NCBI GenBank assembly: GCA_951640195.1
Contig: OX621173.1
Location: 413,780-477,779, forward strand
Length of the DNA: 64,000 nucleotides
Origin: Porpolomopsis calyptriformis
Taxonomy: Eukaryota; Basidiomycota; Agaricomycetes; Agaricales; Hygrophoraceae
Direction: 5' to 3'
The notes under the pieces were generated by a model, which was not told the DNA's origin, made no database searches, and saw only the letters and a program-made list of their open reading frames with translations. The position numbers and the translations under genes were made by a program. Below, in pieces: positions 9,542 through 21,200 of the stretch (its first letter is position 1; each line of letters opens with the position of its first letter).

Positions 9542-10212
9542 TATAATTAGCTAGTCAGACATGGATTCCTCCTTTTGTACAAGTAGTTTCTGCTGCCAAT
9601 AAAGACAGCCTCCCCTCCAAAAGAACTGGTATAAGAAAGAAAAGAAAAGAACGAAGAAAAGAGAGGAATTTAAGAGAGTGAACGCCAATTTCATGACAAT
9701 AATTAGCAAAGCTACCATTGGCTTTGCCAAGATCAAGCCAACAGATCCAGAGATTCAAGTCCAATTCAGCAAGTACAACCCTCACCCTACCGATGCTGCA
9801 CAAGTCAAAAAACTGTGTGCAGATATGAAGATGAATGGGGTGCAATGCTACAAGGGGGAGGCCATACTCCCCCTTTTAGTGCCTAATGCCAAAATCTTGT
9901 CAAATGGTACATATACAAAGGATGCAACACTGGGGGAAGCGGTCCCCTGTCTGGGGTTAACCGATGAAGGCAAAAAAGTATACCCATAGTTCGTGATGGC
10001 AAGTGGGCAGCATTGCTATGCTGCCTTGAAACAATTAGTGAAGGAGAGGCAGGACAAACTAGAGAAGTCACAAGCCAAGTTGGCAAAGATAATCAAGCAG
10101 GATAGGAATCAACCAGTGCAAGATGCGATGTTGGAACAGGAGGAGACGGTGAAGGTGGCAGAGGAAGCACTGGAGGAATTGGGGTGGTGGGGAGTGATAA
10201 TATATGATGAAG

Positions 10213-10312
10213 GTATGTTTGGTAGCAAAGAATATGTGTGCCATCCAAACATATTCTGATGGCACATTGTATAAGCACATCTCTATTCTTTTTCTTACCA
10301 TTCATATCATAG
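10213..10312 (+). repeat. Intron containing one palindrome (10235-10267)
   Basis: GTATGT...CATAG intron (phase 1: GAA codon restored across the junction) of the gene starting at 7709. Most of its first half is a palindrome of the 6.3-kb family, arms TGTGCCATC / GATGGCACA. Confidence 0.75.
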
Positions 10313-11262
10313 AACAATTGACCCAACATGGCAAGGATGTGGCATACGAGCTCGCACGTAACAAAACTATGTTCAAATATGGTGAAACTGAAGGAGAGAA
10401 GTTGATCATTTATATCAAAAAGATGCTCAAAGCCTCAGACAGCGAAGCTGCAAAAGAAGCCATTTGTCTTGAGGCAAATCGTAGCAATTCCCGACTAGGA
10501 CAGGTATTATCCAACAGCGACTCATTCAATCTCCTATAGACCACATTTCATGTTCCAAAAACTGACACAGATGGCTTGGATTCATAAGCACATATTGAAT
10601 GTTGCTGGCAGGGTAAGCGCACCAAACAAATATGCTCGGATTGTGCAACTCACAAACCACTCCCACAATTTTAGATAATTTGCGAACTGGTTTTACATAT
10701 GTCAGATCAGCTGAATGGGTTGTTTAAACATGTTGCATTTGATTTCACCCAGAAGGAGTACACTTTGCATTCAACCAATATGAAGATCTTGGCCACTTTG
10801 AGCACATATAGTGACTTGGATGAAGATGAAGAACAGTTTATTGAAGGATTTTGGTTGGACTACTCACTCTGATAGAAGACCCTGATCAGTAAAGATGTCA
10901 ACCCTGACTGGAGAATGCTGACCTCAGGTTTGTTGGGCCATTTGGACCACTGCTTTGAGGATGCCTACGACCTGGAAATGGAGGATGGATCGCAAGCAAG
11001 AAAGCTATTAGGGATGAATGAGCCTGCGTCAGTGGAATGTATGGAAAAATACCAAAAGGCAGTGACTGAAGTTTGGAAATTGCATATCTTGAATGAGCCG
11101 CACACTGGAAAAGGGAGGATAGTTTAAATGAACTTAAGACACAAGACTCAATGGGTGCTAGGCCAGACACGTGAAGACTGCAAACTATTACTGCTCTTAT
11201 TAAAAACAGTGGTAATTAGTCTTGCTGAGTCTTTTGAACTAATGGAGGAAGGGTTGAAGGAG

Positions 11263-11398
11263 GTGAGTGATGATGCTCCATCTGGGCACACTCAGATGGC
11301 GCAGTGGTAGACTCATGTTGATATAAATAAATCTCAATGTGCCATCTGAGTATGCTCAGATGGCGTAGTACTGCCTCATTAATCAACATCTATCTCAG
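11263..11398 (+). repeat. Intron containing two palindromes (11272-11304, 11337-11369)
   Basis: GTGAGT...CTCAG intron in phase 0 within the gene starting at 7709. It is made largely of two palindrome copies (CCATCTGGGCACACTCAGATG and CCATCTGAGTATGCTCAGATG types), about 33 bp apart; the first copy begins only 9 nt after the donor. Confidence 0.75.
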
Positions 11399-12861
11399 GT
11401 TTGCAGGTGGTTCGAACCACTCATCAACTACCAGCTCGCAATTAGGACAGGTCTGACTATAGCAGACTACTCATCACTTGTCCTAGCATTGATCAGGAGC
11501 CAGAAGGAGATCTTCAATGATCCCATCAATGTTGCCTTTGAGGTATGCTGTCTTGACACTTGATTATATTATTTATTATACACACTAATATACACCACTC
11601 ATCTAGCTGAGCACCCTCTTGGTAACAAATCATGGGCATATCTTGGCACTAGATAAAGTGATTCGAGAGTTTGATCCAGACTTTGTACAGCCCAATAAGA
11701 AGATGGCTCTAGGAATGCTTTTCAATGATGGTGCAGATTGCCCAACATGGTTTCTGGAGCAGGTTGGGAATCCAGGTGAAGAGTATGATAAAGCTTTTGT
11801 GGCATTGGACAGGTATCGGAGGAGGAAGACGCCAACACTGGTCACGCAAAACAAGTTTCTCCCTAGGACTAGTTGGGAGTACAAGAACACTAAGAATCCA
11901 AGTTGCGACTTGAAGCCTTTGGTACAATTGGCAATCCTGGAGGAAGTATTCATGGCCATTTACCATTGTGAATTGCTCCAAAAGTGTCCACCTGTGATGG
12001 AGCTCTGGCAGGCGATAGAACAGTTGCTGAGTCACATATCGAAGGAGAAGAAGGTACTCACCAAGAACAGTAAGGTTGCAACTGAGAAGGTATGACAATA
12101 GCACTTCCCTGATGGCATCCAATATGTTGAGAGTGTATCAGAGACAACACTTGAGGTATCTGATATGATCGACTCCATCAACCTCCATTGATGTAGGGTG
12201 GTGGATCAAGAAGCGATCGTGGCCATCGTAACAAAAATTGAAGCCCTGACATTTGTGACAATGGATCTGTACCAGCTAGAAGTGTTAGCCCCAGGGGTTT
12301 ACAATGCAATCATGAAGCTCATGAGGGAGCTGTCCTACAACTGGGCTGTGCATGAGCAATTCAACTTCCCTAACCCCAGTCCAAATGATAATCCATACCT
12401 GGCACACTATGAAACCCACCTCCTGAAAACTACTCCCAAATCATTCAACATCTGGCCTCGGAAGAAGCAACCTGATGATGAGAGTAGTGATGATGACAAT
12501 GATAATGATGACAATGTAAGTAGCAAGTTTGGTACTATCAATTATAATCACAGATTGAATGATTTCATTTCAAAGGACGGTACCAAGAGCTCTGCAGTAG
12601 AGACCTAGGACAAGGAGCAGGACAAGAAAAACATGAAGGTGAATTCAAAGCTGAAGACAGCAAAGACAAAGGTAGTACAACTGACTGTGGCAACAGGAGA
12701 TGAGTCTAGCATCACACAGGGCCAGAAGAGTATCGTATCTGGGGAGCCTGTTATTGATAACCAGTCACTGGAATTTAACACAATCATAGCTGCATTAGTC
12801 TCGGGTACAGAGGACATTGCGCAAGGGGCTGAGGAGGATGCTGAACATGAGATTGAGGAAG

Positions 12862-13031
12862 GTGAGTTAGGAATGAAACCTATGCGCCATCCAAGCATGC
12901 TTGCATGGCGCATACTATATTCCCTTCAGTATACGACCAATATAAATAAATGAAAATTACTTTGCTCCATCCGAGTATACTCAGACTGTGCATATAATTG
13001 CTATTTATTACTGACTTTACTTGTTCAACAG
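12862..13031 (+). repeat. Intron containing two palindromes (12881-12914, 12962-12994)
   Basis: GTGAGT...CAACAG intron, phase 1, of the gene starting at 7709. The first palindrome (arms TATGCGCCATCC / GCATGGCGCATA) is near perfect; the second (TGCTCCATCCGAGTATACTC) is degenerate. Confidence 0.72.
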
Positions 13032-13279
13032 CAGCCTCTTGGCAACTCCTCCAATCATCCTTGCCATTGACAGCTGTCCCATCAAGCTCTCGTAAGTTAC
13101 CTAGGCCATCCATGGATGTTCCTTTCGTGCATCTTGGCCCTAACCCACTTCCTGTAGCCCTGAATCCTAATGCTCTTCTGGCTCCCACCGTTGCGATTGA
13201 AAATGATTTTGGGACTGTGGCTTCCACATCTTCCACACTTCCTCCTCAACCATCCCCCCCACCTCCAACCACTAGTTGA

Positions 13280-13931
13280 AAGTGAGCCATGCCTGATTCT
13301 CAATGCAGCCCTGGTATGTATTCAAACAAGTATTATTATTCCCCTCATTGGCTGAGTCCAACTGAAATCACATATCAGATTTGTGTATCATAAAACGAAA
13401 AGCTCTAGTACTGAGGGGTAGCCTATTCAGGGAGCCGCCGCCTCTGTATTAGGTTGTTTAAATGCCGTTTCGATGTACTGTGCCCAATTACTTGTGCAAT
13501 GATGATACTTAAATAATGTTATATAAATCTGAGATTCCTAACTGAACCGATAGCCCATGATCGGCATCTCGCAACCTTATGACATCGGATCTTTAAAATC
13601 CTCTTCTATTGAATATGGATGCCCCATTTAGGGTGCGGAGTCCAAGATCTTTTCTGCAATCTTTGTGGTGTTTGAATCTCATTCCGAAAAGTGTCACATT
13701 CTCCATCAGACTGCAAATCATAGTTCTAAACCGTAGTTCTACAATTAGTATACACAATTTAGTATTGATCCATCGATTTGCAATTTGCACTCTGCATAGC
13801 CTCATGTTTTCATTCATAATATCCCGCCTTCATGGAACTTCATATCAATTCTTCCCCCTTGTTAAACATAAATCCTGACCCCAGGTATAAATCTCACTGA
13901 CACTTACTTCTGGCTTTTCACTTATTTCTTA
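13280..13931 (+). other. Downstream region, no gene supported
   Basis: Follows the TGA at 13277. The open frames here are short and on both strands; none shows codon-like conservation. Probably 3' flank of the decayed gene. Confidence 0.4.
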
Positions 13932-14297
13932 ATGTCCAGTCAGTCCACTATACTCATCAATCATAAGGAGCTGGACCAGGATGAGGCCCTCAATGCACCA
14001 TTCGATATCACCCTTACAGCTGAAGGGCTTACTGCTGATGATGCCCTGTCTCAAGACTAAGTACTTTGAGTTCTTCACAATTTGGGGGACCAATCCAAGC
14101 ATTCTTTATATTATAACAGCCAACCAATCAATATGCCATTATCCATCCTTGCCTCCTACCACAATAACCACAAGATATCAAAGGCTCTTGCCCTCTTATC
14201 AAAGCACGTTAATGTCCAAATCAATGATGAATATATCATACCAAGCAATCACGCCATGCTCTCTTGGAATGCTGATACTCACTTCCTAGCTTATTGA
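13932..14297 (+). pseudogene. Small unknown gene or terminal exon with two stops
   Basis: ATG at 13932 gives MSSQSTILINHKELDQDEAL and ends its first part in SQD-stop. The same frame, after TAA and TGA, continues GDQSKHSLYYNSQPINMPLS to HAMLSWNADTHFLAY-stop. About 120 codons in all. A CTTAATG...CAG-like acceptor context precedes the ATG, so it may instead be a late exon of the gene to its left. No domain recognised. Confidence 0.4.
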
Positions 14298-14554
14298 ACA
14301 TCACATTGGAAGATCCAATGTATTACCTAGGTGACCCCAAAACCCTGTATAATAAAAAATATCCATAAATTCATAGAACATACCCCTGCATCTGAGTAAT
14401 GTACCCTAATATTTTCAGAAAGGTAGTATTACCCATTCCTGAGTTCTTGATTTTACAATCCTTTTAGTCTAGGTTGAAGGTGTGTCAGGCAGCCCATGGG
14501 TCGCCTGGCCTTTTCCACTTGAATACCCTGTCCCCCTAGGAAATAACTATCTAG

Positions 14555-15130
14555 TGTAATATTTTTACAAGTTGGGGGGGGGGTTAAAAAGATAGTAAGC
14601 AAGTGAGAAGTGAGTATATTGATAAAGTAACTAGAATAAGCAAGCAACTAAGGAAGTGAGCAGTAATAACTATATAAGTAAGTAAGTAGCAATTTATAAG
14701 TAAGGAAGTCAGTTAGTAACTAATAACTAACTAAGGAAGTGAGTAACTAACTAACTAAGAAAGTAAGTAAGTAAGGAATTTAAGAAAGTAAGTAAGTAAC
14801 AATATACTAAAGTAAAGTAAGTAAGTAAGTAAGTTAATAAAGAAGTAACTAGAAACTAACTAGGTGAAGAAGCAAGGGCATGAGTAACTTATAATAACAA
14901 AGTGAGGGAGTAACTAATAATAAGAAACTAAGGAAGTAAGTAAAGAAGCAAGTGAAGAAGTAAGTAAAGTAACTAGGTAAATAAGGAAGTAACTTCCTAA
15001 GTGAAGTAAGTGAGTAAGTAGGGAGGAAGAAGAAGAAGAAAGTAAGTATAGGAAGTGAGGGGAGTAAAAGAAGAGAGAGAAGTATAAAGAAGCAGAAGTG
15101 AAGTGAGGTTTAGAGTAAGGTAGTAGGCAA
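14555..15130. repeat. AGTAAG-type degenerate simple-sequence block, copy 1
   Basis: Begins TTTTTACAAGTTGGGGGG and is followed by about 550 bp of variations on AAGTAAGTAACTAAG, purine-rich at the end. It aligns in order with 33055-33615, including non-repetitive words such as AGCAATTTATAAGTAAGGAAG, so the two are copies of one repeat rather than independent microsatellites. Confidence 0.8.
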
Positions 15131-16330
15131 GGAGAGGTATAAGTATAAGTAGCTATAGCCTACTTTAAAAATCAGGGTTTTATATTCAATTGATAGTACT
15201 AGTATCACAGAGGTGGGGCCTGATGTATAGACTATTTGGAGTACTACAATCAGCTAATTATAAGTTACTGAGACACTATAGGTACTAATAATTTTTTCAC
15301 AGAGTAAACCTTTATTATATCTATCATAACTAGGCTTATCCTTTTTATCCAGAGTACTAGCTACTCCCAAAAAGGAGTACAAGTACTCACCTAAGAGCCT
15401 AGGGTTAGGGAAAAGTATAATAAGTATAGCTCAGAGAGGTGTGTAGCCTAGACTGTTTATAACTCAGATTAAGGCTGGTTGGATGAGTGTGAGGTAGAGG
15501 TAGATGGGGGCAGCAAGCTATTTGGGAAGCATCTAGAGGCTGGCCTGTGGCATCTGACAATCTTGCTTCCTCTTTGGCTAGGTAATAACTGGGTGACCAT
15601 TAAGGTGAAGCAGATTTCAGGTCTCCAGAGAGGTCCCACTGAAGTGAAGGTTAATAGCCTGAAAAGCTCTCAGAGGAATGCTGCAGGTGAGGTATATGAG
15701 GGTAGCAATCAGCTTAAGGATTTGCTGATTGGTTTTAAGCTAGGATAAAGATTGCTTTAAGGTAAAAGTAGGTGTGGGAGGTTGTGGGTTGAAAAAGATA
15801 GTTGGGTTTTATTCAAAGATGGAGGTTTGGAGAATAGGATTATCAATAATAGTGTCTAGGGGGAAGGAAGTTAAGTTGACATCAGCCTCTAGCTTTTGGA
15901 GCATAGATGCCAAGAGGTTCTCTAGTAAGTCTTATTAGGCTCTTTACAGCAGAAGCAAAATCTGATAGCGCAATCTTAGCAGACTTGGGATTAGAACCTC
16001 TAGAGAAGAAGGTTAAGGCTTCCCTGTCCAAACAACTATTGACTTGCTTTCAACCTCTTGCCCTGGCTTAAACAGGATCTTCCAGATTGCTTTAAGATAC
16101 TAAAATGAGGTTACACCTGGGAACAAGTTTGTAATATCTAGCCTAGGCTGTAACCATTCTATGTCATTCTTGAGCAGCCTAGGGGGGGTGGTTTAAGTTA
16201 GGTTCAGGGCTGTCAGACTTACTAGCTATGCTTACATCAATGGCTCTTCACATTTACTAGCTGCATCTACACTGACAAGATTCATAGGAGGGAGATCACC
16301 AAGGAGGAGGAGATCATTATCACTAGCTGC
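15131..16330. other. No gene supported; scattered open frames
   Basis: Contains one 89-codon plus-strand frame (15479-15748, MDECEVEVDGGSKLFGKHLE) without recognisable domain. The minus strand may carry the decayed 3' end of the gene at 16337-18058. Repeated CTAG-rich text suggests heavily mutated old sequence. Confidence 0.35.
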
Positions 16331-16336
16331 TACTCT

Positions 16337-18058
16337 TTCCTATTCTTCCTGCTCCTGCTCCTGCTCATCCTGCTCATCTTCAAAAATATCTAGATGCGAA
16401 TCCAGCTTAGAAGGGGTATCAAAGAAGACAAAGGGTTGATGAGGGCCACCTAGTTGCATGCTATAGATGACAACAGATTGGAACATGTACTGAAACATAG
16501 CTAAGGTGCTAGTTATAGAGCATGCATCTACAATGGATCCATTAGGCTTGATGAAGGAGAAAATAAAAGCTACATCTGGGATAGTGCCAATTTGGTTAGT
16601 AGAAGGAGTGATCACATGGAGAAGGGATCCAGCAAAGGTGTGGATAACCTTTACCATCCCCTTAGCATCAGTGGGAGACAGGGAGGCCTTCTAGAGGATT
16701 TCAGTGGCTTGAGTCTGCTTAGAGGTGATATTCAAAATAAAGTTGGCTAGCCTCAGCTAAGGGTTACTTCTGTCTTGCAACCACCAAAGCCAATACCTTA
16801 ATGTGAGAGTGATAGATCTCATTATTACAAGACTGTATCTCTTATAGGCTGCTGGAGAGATGGCAATATCTAGACTTGCTCTCTTTATTAAAAATTGATT
16901 TTGTTGGGAAAGAAAAAAAGGGGGGAAGGGTAGGTTTGCTAACCTTCCAGTAATTGCATATCACACTGCAGGTTGCAATGTGCTGAGATATCTATCTGCC
17001 AACTCAAGATAGACTGTATAGAGCTGTCTCACTAGCCTCAAGCTGTCTTCAAGCTTGCTGCCAAGCTGGGAGCTTAGAGGCTTAACCAAGCCAGCGATAG
17101 TGGCTAGTGTTGTGCAGAGATTCTTGAGGAAGGTTAGCCAACTGAGTAGATCAAGGTAGGAGGGGAAATTGGACCAGATGCTAATGATGGAGGTAGGGAT
17201 TAGCAGTTGAGGTGATAGCATTAGCAGGGGGGAATAAAATGAGGCTCTCACTCTCCTCTGAAATTAGCCTGAGTAGGCCAAGAAAATATCAATGACATAG
17301 GCAAACTTATAGTCCTTCAACTGGTGAGAGGGATTTGGGGACTTGCATGGGTATTTTTCATGATATCTGAGGTTGCTGAGGGGGCCCTTTCAGGAACTAT
17401 GGGGAGGGTTGTAGGACCAGCTGGGGCAGCCTCTGCATTAGTGAGCAGGCTAAGGTTTGAGACCTGGGATAGGAAGGGGGAGGTGGAAGATGTGTTTGAA
17501 AGTGAGGGGGGATTGGGATAGGTCTATGGAGAAAGCCTGCTAGATATAATCTATAATGAGTTGGGAGAGGTGCTTTTAGGATCTAGGAAGCAAAGGCACA
17601 TGCCTTCTATAGTTGAAGTGGGTGTAGAAGGTATCAAAGGGGATAAAGGATAAACACCTTTCACTAAAGAGCATGTGGAGGGGGATGTAGAAGTACATGC
17701 CAAAGTGAGTGAGGGTAGTACATCTGTGATAGTCTAGGCTGTTGGGGTTAGGTGGGAAGGTGTGGTAAGTTCAGGAGGTGGCGGAGGAAGAGAAAATGTT
17801 ATTTGCTAAGGTAAGCTGGGGGAGTGTAAAGGGCAAGTTAGGTATGGGCATGGGCATGGGCGTGGGCCTGTTTTGATAAGGAGAGTGATTTTCCTTGGGA
17901 GGTGTGTATAGAAAGGGTGTGGGAGAAGGGGGTGTGGGAGAAGGGGGTGTGGGAGAAGAGTGCTCTTCTTCCTGCTGCAGGGTAGGTAACTTTTGCCTTT
18001 TGGAGGGAAGGTCTATAAAAGGAATAGGTCTTTTTGTAGAGAGAGACATAGTAGGCAA
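16337..18058 (-). pseudogene. Decayed minus-strand gene of unknown function
   Basis: A plausible start at 18058 or slightly inside gives MSLSTKRPIPFIDLPSKRQK with a basic KRQK cluster and a repeat-encoded SPTPPSPTPP tract. Further frames on the same strand include SDIMKNTHASPQIPLTS, a longer helical piece (16961-17251, e.g. KPLSSQLGSKLEDSLRLVRQ and LYTVYLELADRYLSTLQPAV) and a C-terminal part with PSTNQIGTIPDVAFIFSFIK ending in an acidic DEQDEQEQEQEE tail at 16340. Many stops lie between. No family recognised. The downstream neighbour is AGTAAG DNA; upstream lies a minisatellite and then the Helitron. Confidence 0.4.
17917..17961. repeat. 15-bp tandem repeat x3 (GTGTGGGAGAAGGGG)
   Basis: Three near-identical 15-bp units; on the minus strand they encode the SPTPP repeats of the decayed gene. 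Confidence 0.8.
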
Positions 18059-18061
18059 TGT

Positions 18062-18256
18062 TGAGAGAGTTAGACAATGTTGAGAGAGTTAGTAGTGAGA
18101 AGCAATGTTGAGAGAGTCAGTAGTGAGAGACATGGGTGAAAGAGTTAGTAGCGAGAGGCAATGTTGAGAGAGTCAGTAGTGAGAGATGTGGGTGAGAGAG
18201 TTGGTAGTGAGAGGTAATGTTGAGAGAGTCAGTAGCAAGAGATGTAGGTGAGGGAG
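18062..18256. repeat. Minisatellite, 28-bp half-units in 56-bp units
   Basis: About seven 28-bp half-units related to GTTGAGAGAGTCAGTAGTGA, alternating between GCAATGTT- and GATGTGGGT- linked forms so that the higher-order period is 56 bp. It ends only six bases before the Helitron 5' terminus. Confidence 0.8.
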
Positions 18257-21200
18257 TAAGTATCTATACTATTAAGAGAGCTCCATGAGAAAGTGGATAT
18301 ATATGGGTTAAATATGAATTAGGAAGGTAGTCAGGTGACCAATCGATTCGTCAAGCGTGACTGATGTCACATTGTTACATGCACATGACTAAGCAAAGAT
18401 CTGTTATTTGTTTGTTTGGTTCATTTTGCCAACGATATTTATCAAACAAAAGTAAATATATGAATTAGGAATGTAGCTGACTAATCAATTCAATTTGACT
18501 AAGCATTCCATGGATTGTCCGCAGCATCATTGTTTAACTCCAACCACTATCACCCTCTGACACTTTCCTCTCTGCCAACCCCCCATCCCCTTCCCCCCCT
18601 CCTATTAGTACATATTGTTGTAGGCAGGGTGCTGTGCCCGTGTCACAGGCCAGAAAGCCATAAGTAGGGTAGTAGACACACAGCCACCTATCCCGAAACA
18701 AACTCTTGGAGTTTGCCCTTCAGTGGGTGACTTTGTGGGTTTTATACCCCATCTGTAGAAGTGTGCGCACCCTCACCATGGGGAAACGCGGCCCGGAAAC
18801 AAGTGCGAATTGGGGTAGGTTTGTGCTCCATATATCAAGTCTAGATAGTCCTGTACCTGGTTGAGTCTGGATGGTTATTAGCCAGATCAATCAATCCCTC
18901 TGAGCTATAAATCTCTGAAACCCTGCCTTTAGGAAAAAGGAGTTGTGTGTGTTGTATTTCAGAGTCTTGAATATACACATCTGGGCTGGCTTGATCTGCA
19001 GAGCTCAGTGCAGGGACCCCTAGATTGTGATTATTTTCTTTCCTTATAGAAACCAATCAGCAGACTCCTAGGAGTGCTGCACGTCATGGAGAACGAGAGC
19101 AGCATCAGTTAGATAGTCCTCAGTAGCGTCGTATTCCTCAGCCTTAGCCTTAGCATGGTCCAATTGCTCCTATTGCTTTACCTATTAACCAACAACACCA
19201 TCCTAGACCTATAGGACCTGTTGGACCTGATCCATTTATTGTACCAACTGCTTCACAGTTTGCTGCTATACCTGTGAGGGTTGGGGGGGGGAATAGAGGA
19301 AGAGGAAGAGGAAGAGGAAGAACCATCCAACCTATTAGTGATCTAGGACCTTTACAAGGAGTTTTTGGTCAATTTCAGCTTAATTTGGATATCAATGAGG
19401 GACAACCTATATTACCACCACTACCACCACTACCACCACCTCCTCCCCCTCCTTTGAACCAACAAGATTTGACTATAAATTTCCCACCTTTACTACCACA
19501 ACCAAGGCTGCCTATAGCACGTCATCCTTTCAACAAAAACCAGATTGAGGTTCACAATTTAGGCCCTATGAATGTTCTATGTCCAGATTGTCATGCATTA
19601 CATTGGGTTGCTGAGAAATTAGTACATTCCTCTTTGGTTACTCCTAAGTTTGGTATGTGCTGCTTTAGTGGTAAAATCAGACTAGGCCAGCTTGAAGATT
19701 TGCCACCAGAGCTATATCAGCTATACTATGGTGATGATGACTGTGCCAAAAGGTTCCTTGAAAAGATCCGAAATTACAACTCTGCTTTGGCTTTCACCTC
19801 TGTAGGGCAAGATGCTTATAAACACCTTCAGCTTGATGAGTCTGTTAATGATGGACATAGCCCATGGCTTTACCGACTTCATGGAGAACTTCACCATATT
19901 ACCAGTTCTCTTCTTCCTCCTCATGGAAGGCCTCCATTATATTTACAGCTCTACATCTATGACCCAGACCTTGCTTTAAATTATCGCTTAGGTCACCAGA
20001 GTAACTCAAACTTGGATAGAGCTACTATGCAGATCCTTCAGGATATGCTTTATCGTAAACATCCTTCTGTCCAACTCTATAAACAAGCCTATGAGTTGAC
20101 TAAAAACCTTCCTCTAGAAGAAAACTGCAAAATAGCTCTTAGATTTGATAGTGCATGTGATCAGCAACGTTATAATCTTCCCAATGCTGCTGTCAAAGAG
20201 ATTGCTATTATTCTTCCAGGTACTGGTGACCAGAATACAGAAGTACGTAATATCCTACTCTGGAGACAAGGTGGTGGTCTTAAAAGGATTAATGATCTTA
20301 GCCCTCTATATCACTCCTTGCATTTTGTCTTACTCTTTCCCACTGGGCAGCTTGGTTGGCATCCAGGCTTAAAGCTGACTCTTAGTGATACAAATGATGC
20401 ACCTGGAGAGGGAAATGAAGCTCATCCTTTAGGTGAAGAGCCTGTTGCTGAGGGGCAAGCTATTGTAACTAGAAAAAAGTGTACTAAGATGTCTCAGATT
20501 GAATACTTTGCCTATCATCTTCATCCTAGACTCAATGAGTCTAACCATATTTTCAAGGCTGGAAGACTATTCCAGGAGTTTATTGTTGACTGTTGGGCAG
20601 CTGCTGAACAATCTTGCTTAAACTGGTTAAAAAATAATCAGAACACTATCCGCTCTGATGTTTATAAAGGCTTGGTTGATGCTGTAGCAGCTAATCCTGA
20701 AGTAGAGAGTCATAATCTTGGTCAGCGTACTATTCTCCCTTCTAGCTTTTCTGGAAGTAGTAGAAATATGGTCCAGCATTGTCAGGATGCTTTGGCTATT
20801 AATCGTCATTTCAAGGGTGCTGATCTCTTTATGACTGTTACTGCCAATCCTAATTGGCCAGAAATACAAGCTGAACTGCTTCCAAGGCAAACTGTTGCTG
20901 ATAGACCTGACTTGGTTTCACGTGTCTTCAAATTAAAAGTTGCTGCTATAATTAAAGACTTGGAGAAAGGTGCCCTTGGCAAATCTGTTGCCCATGTCTT
21001 CACTACAGAGTTTCAGAAGAGGAGTCTTCCACATGTACATATGGTTATCTTCTTCCATGAGGATTCTAAGCTTAAAACTGCAGAAGATATTAATAGTTTA
21101 ATCTCTGCAGAGTTCCCAGATAAGGATACTGAACCTGAGCTTTATTCTTTAGTTCTCAAGCATATGGTTCATGGTCCCTGTGGTACTCAGAATCCTCATT

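Larger units (their letters stand above)
7990..9698 (+). mobile_element. E1.7 element, copy C (best preserved)
   Basis: A 1709-bp copy, TGTCACAACTG...TTCATGACA, flanked by a perfect 5-bp duplication ATAAT (7985-7989 and 9699-9703). It interrupts an exon; removing it and one ATAAT restores the frame. It keeps more CpG than copies A, B and D. Two divergent transcription units are visible: a leftward TATA (near 8344-8351) driving an ORF that runs out through the left end, and a rightward TATA (8651-8658) driving a three-exon CCHC gene ending in AATAAA (9598-9603). TG...CA ends and a 5-bp duplication fit integrase-type insertion (LTR-like), but there is no second LTR and no RT nearby. Confidence 0.95.
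7709..13279 (+). pseudogene. Decayed multi-exon gene of unknown function, split by E1.7 copy C
   Basis: The gene starts MPPKGFNAKTTKTKAVKEAL and is interrupted at 7989 by E1.7; the frame resumes exactly after the ATAAT target repeat (KATIGFAKIKPTDPEIQVQF). Introns inferred from GT...AG and frame: 10213-10312, 11263-11398, 11543-11606 and 12862-13031; others are likely near 10500. Notable segments: GEAILPLLVPNAKILSN, then KKVYP-stop-FVMASGQHCYAALKQLVK, which recalls ParB-like GQHR motifs (weak); NHGHILALDKVIREFDPDFV; an acidic tract DDESSDDDNDNDDN; and a Pro-rich end PQPSPPPPTTS. Stops at 7874-7876, 9987-9989 and several later ones show decay. Three introns contain palindromes of the 6.3-kb family. 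I do not recognise the family; it may belong to a large transposon cargo or be a host gene. Confidence 0.6.
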
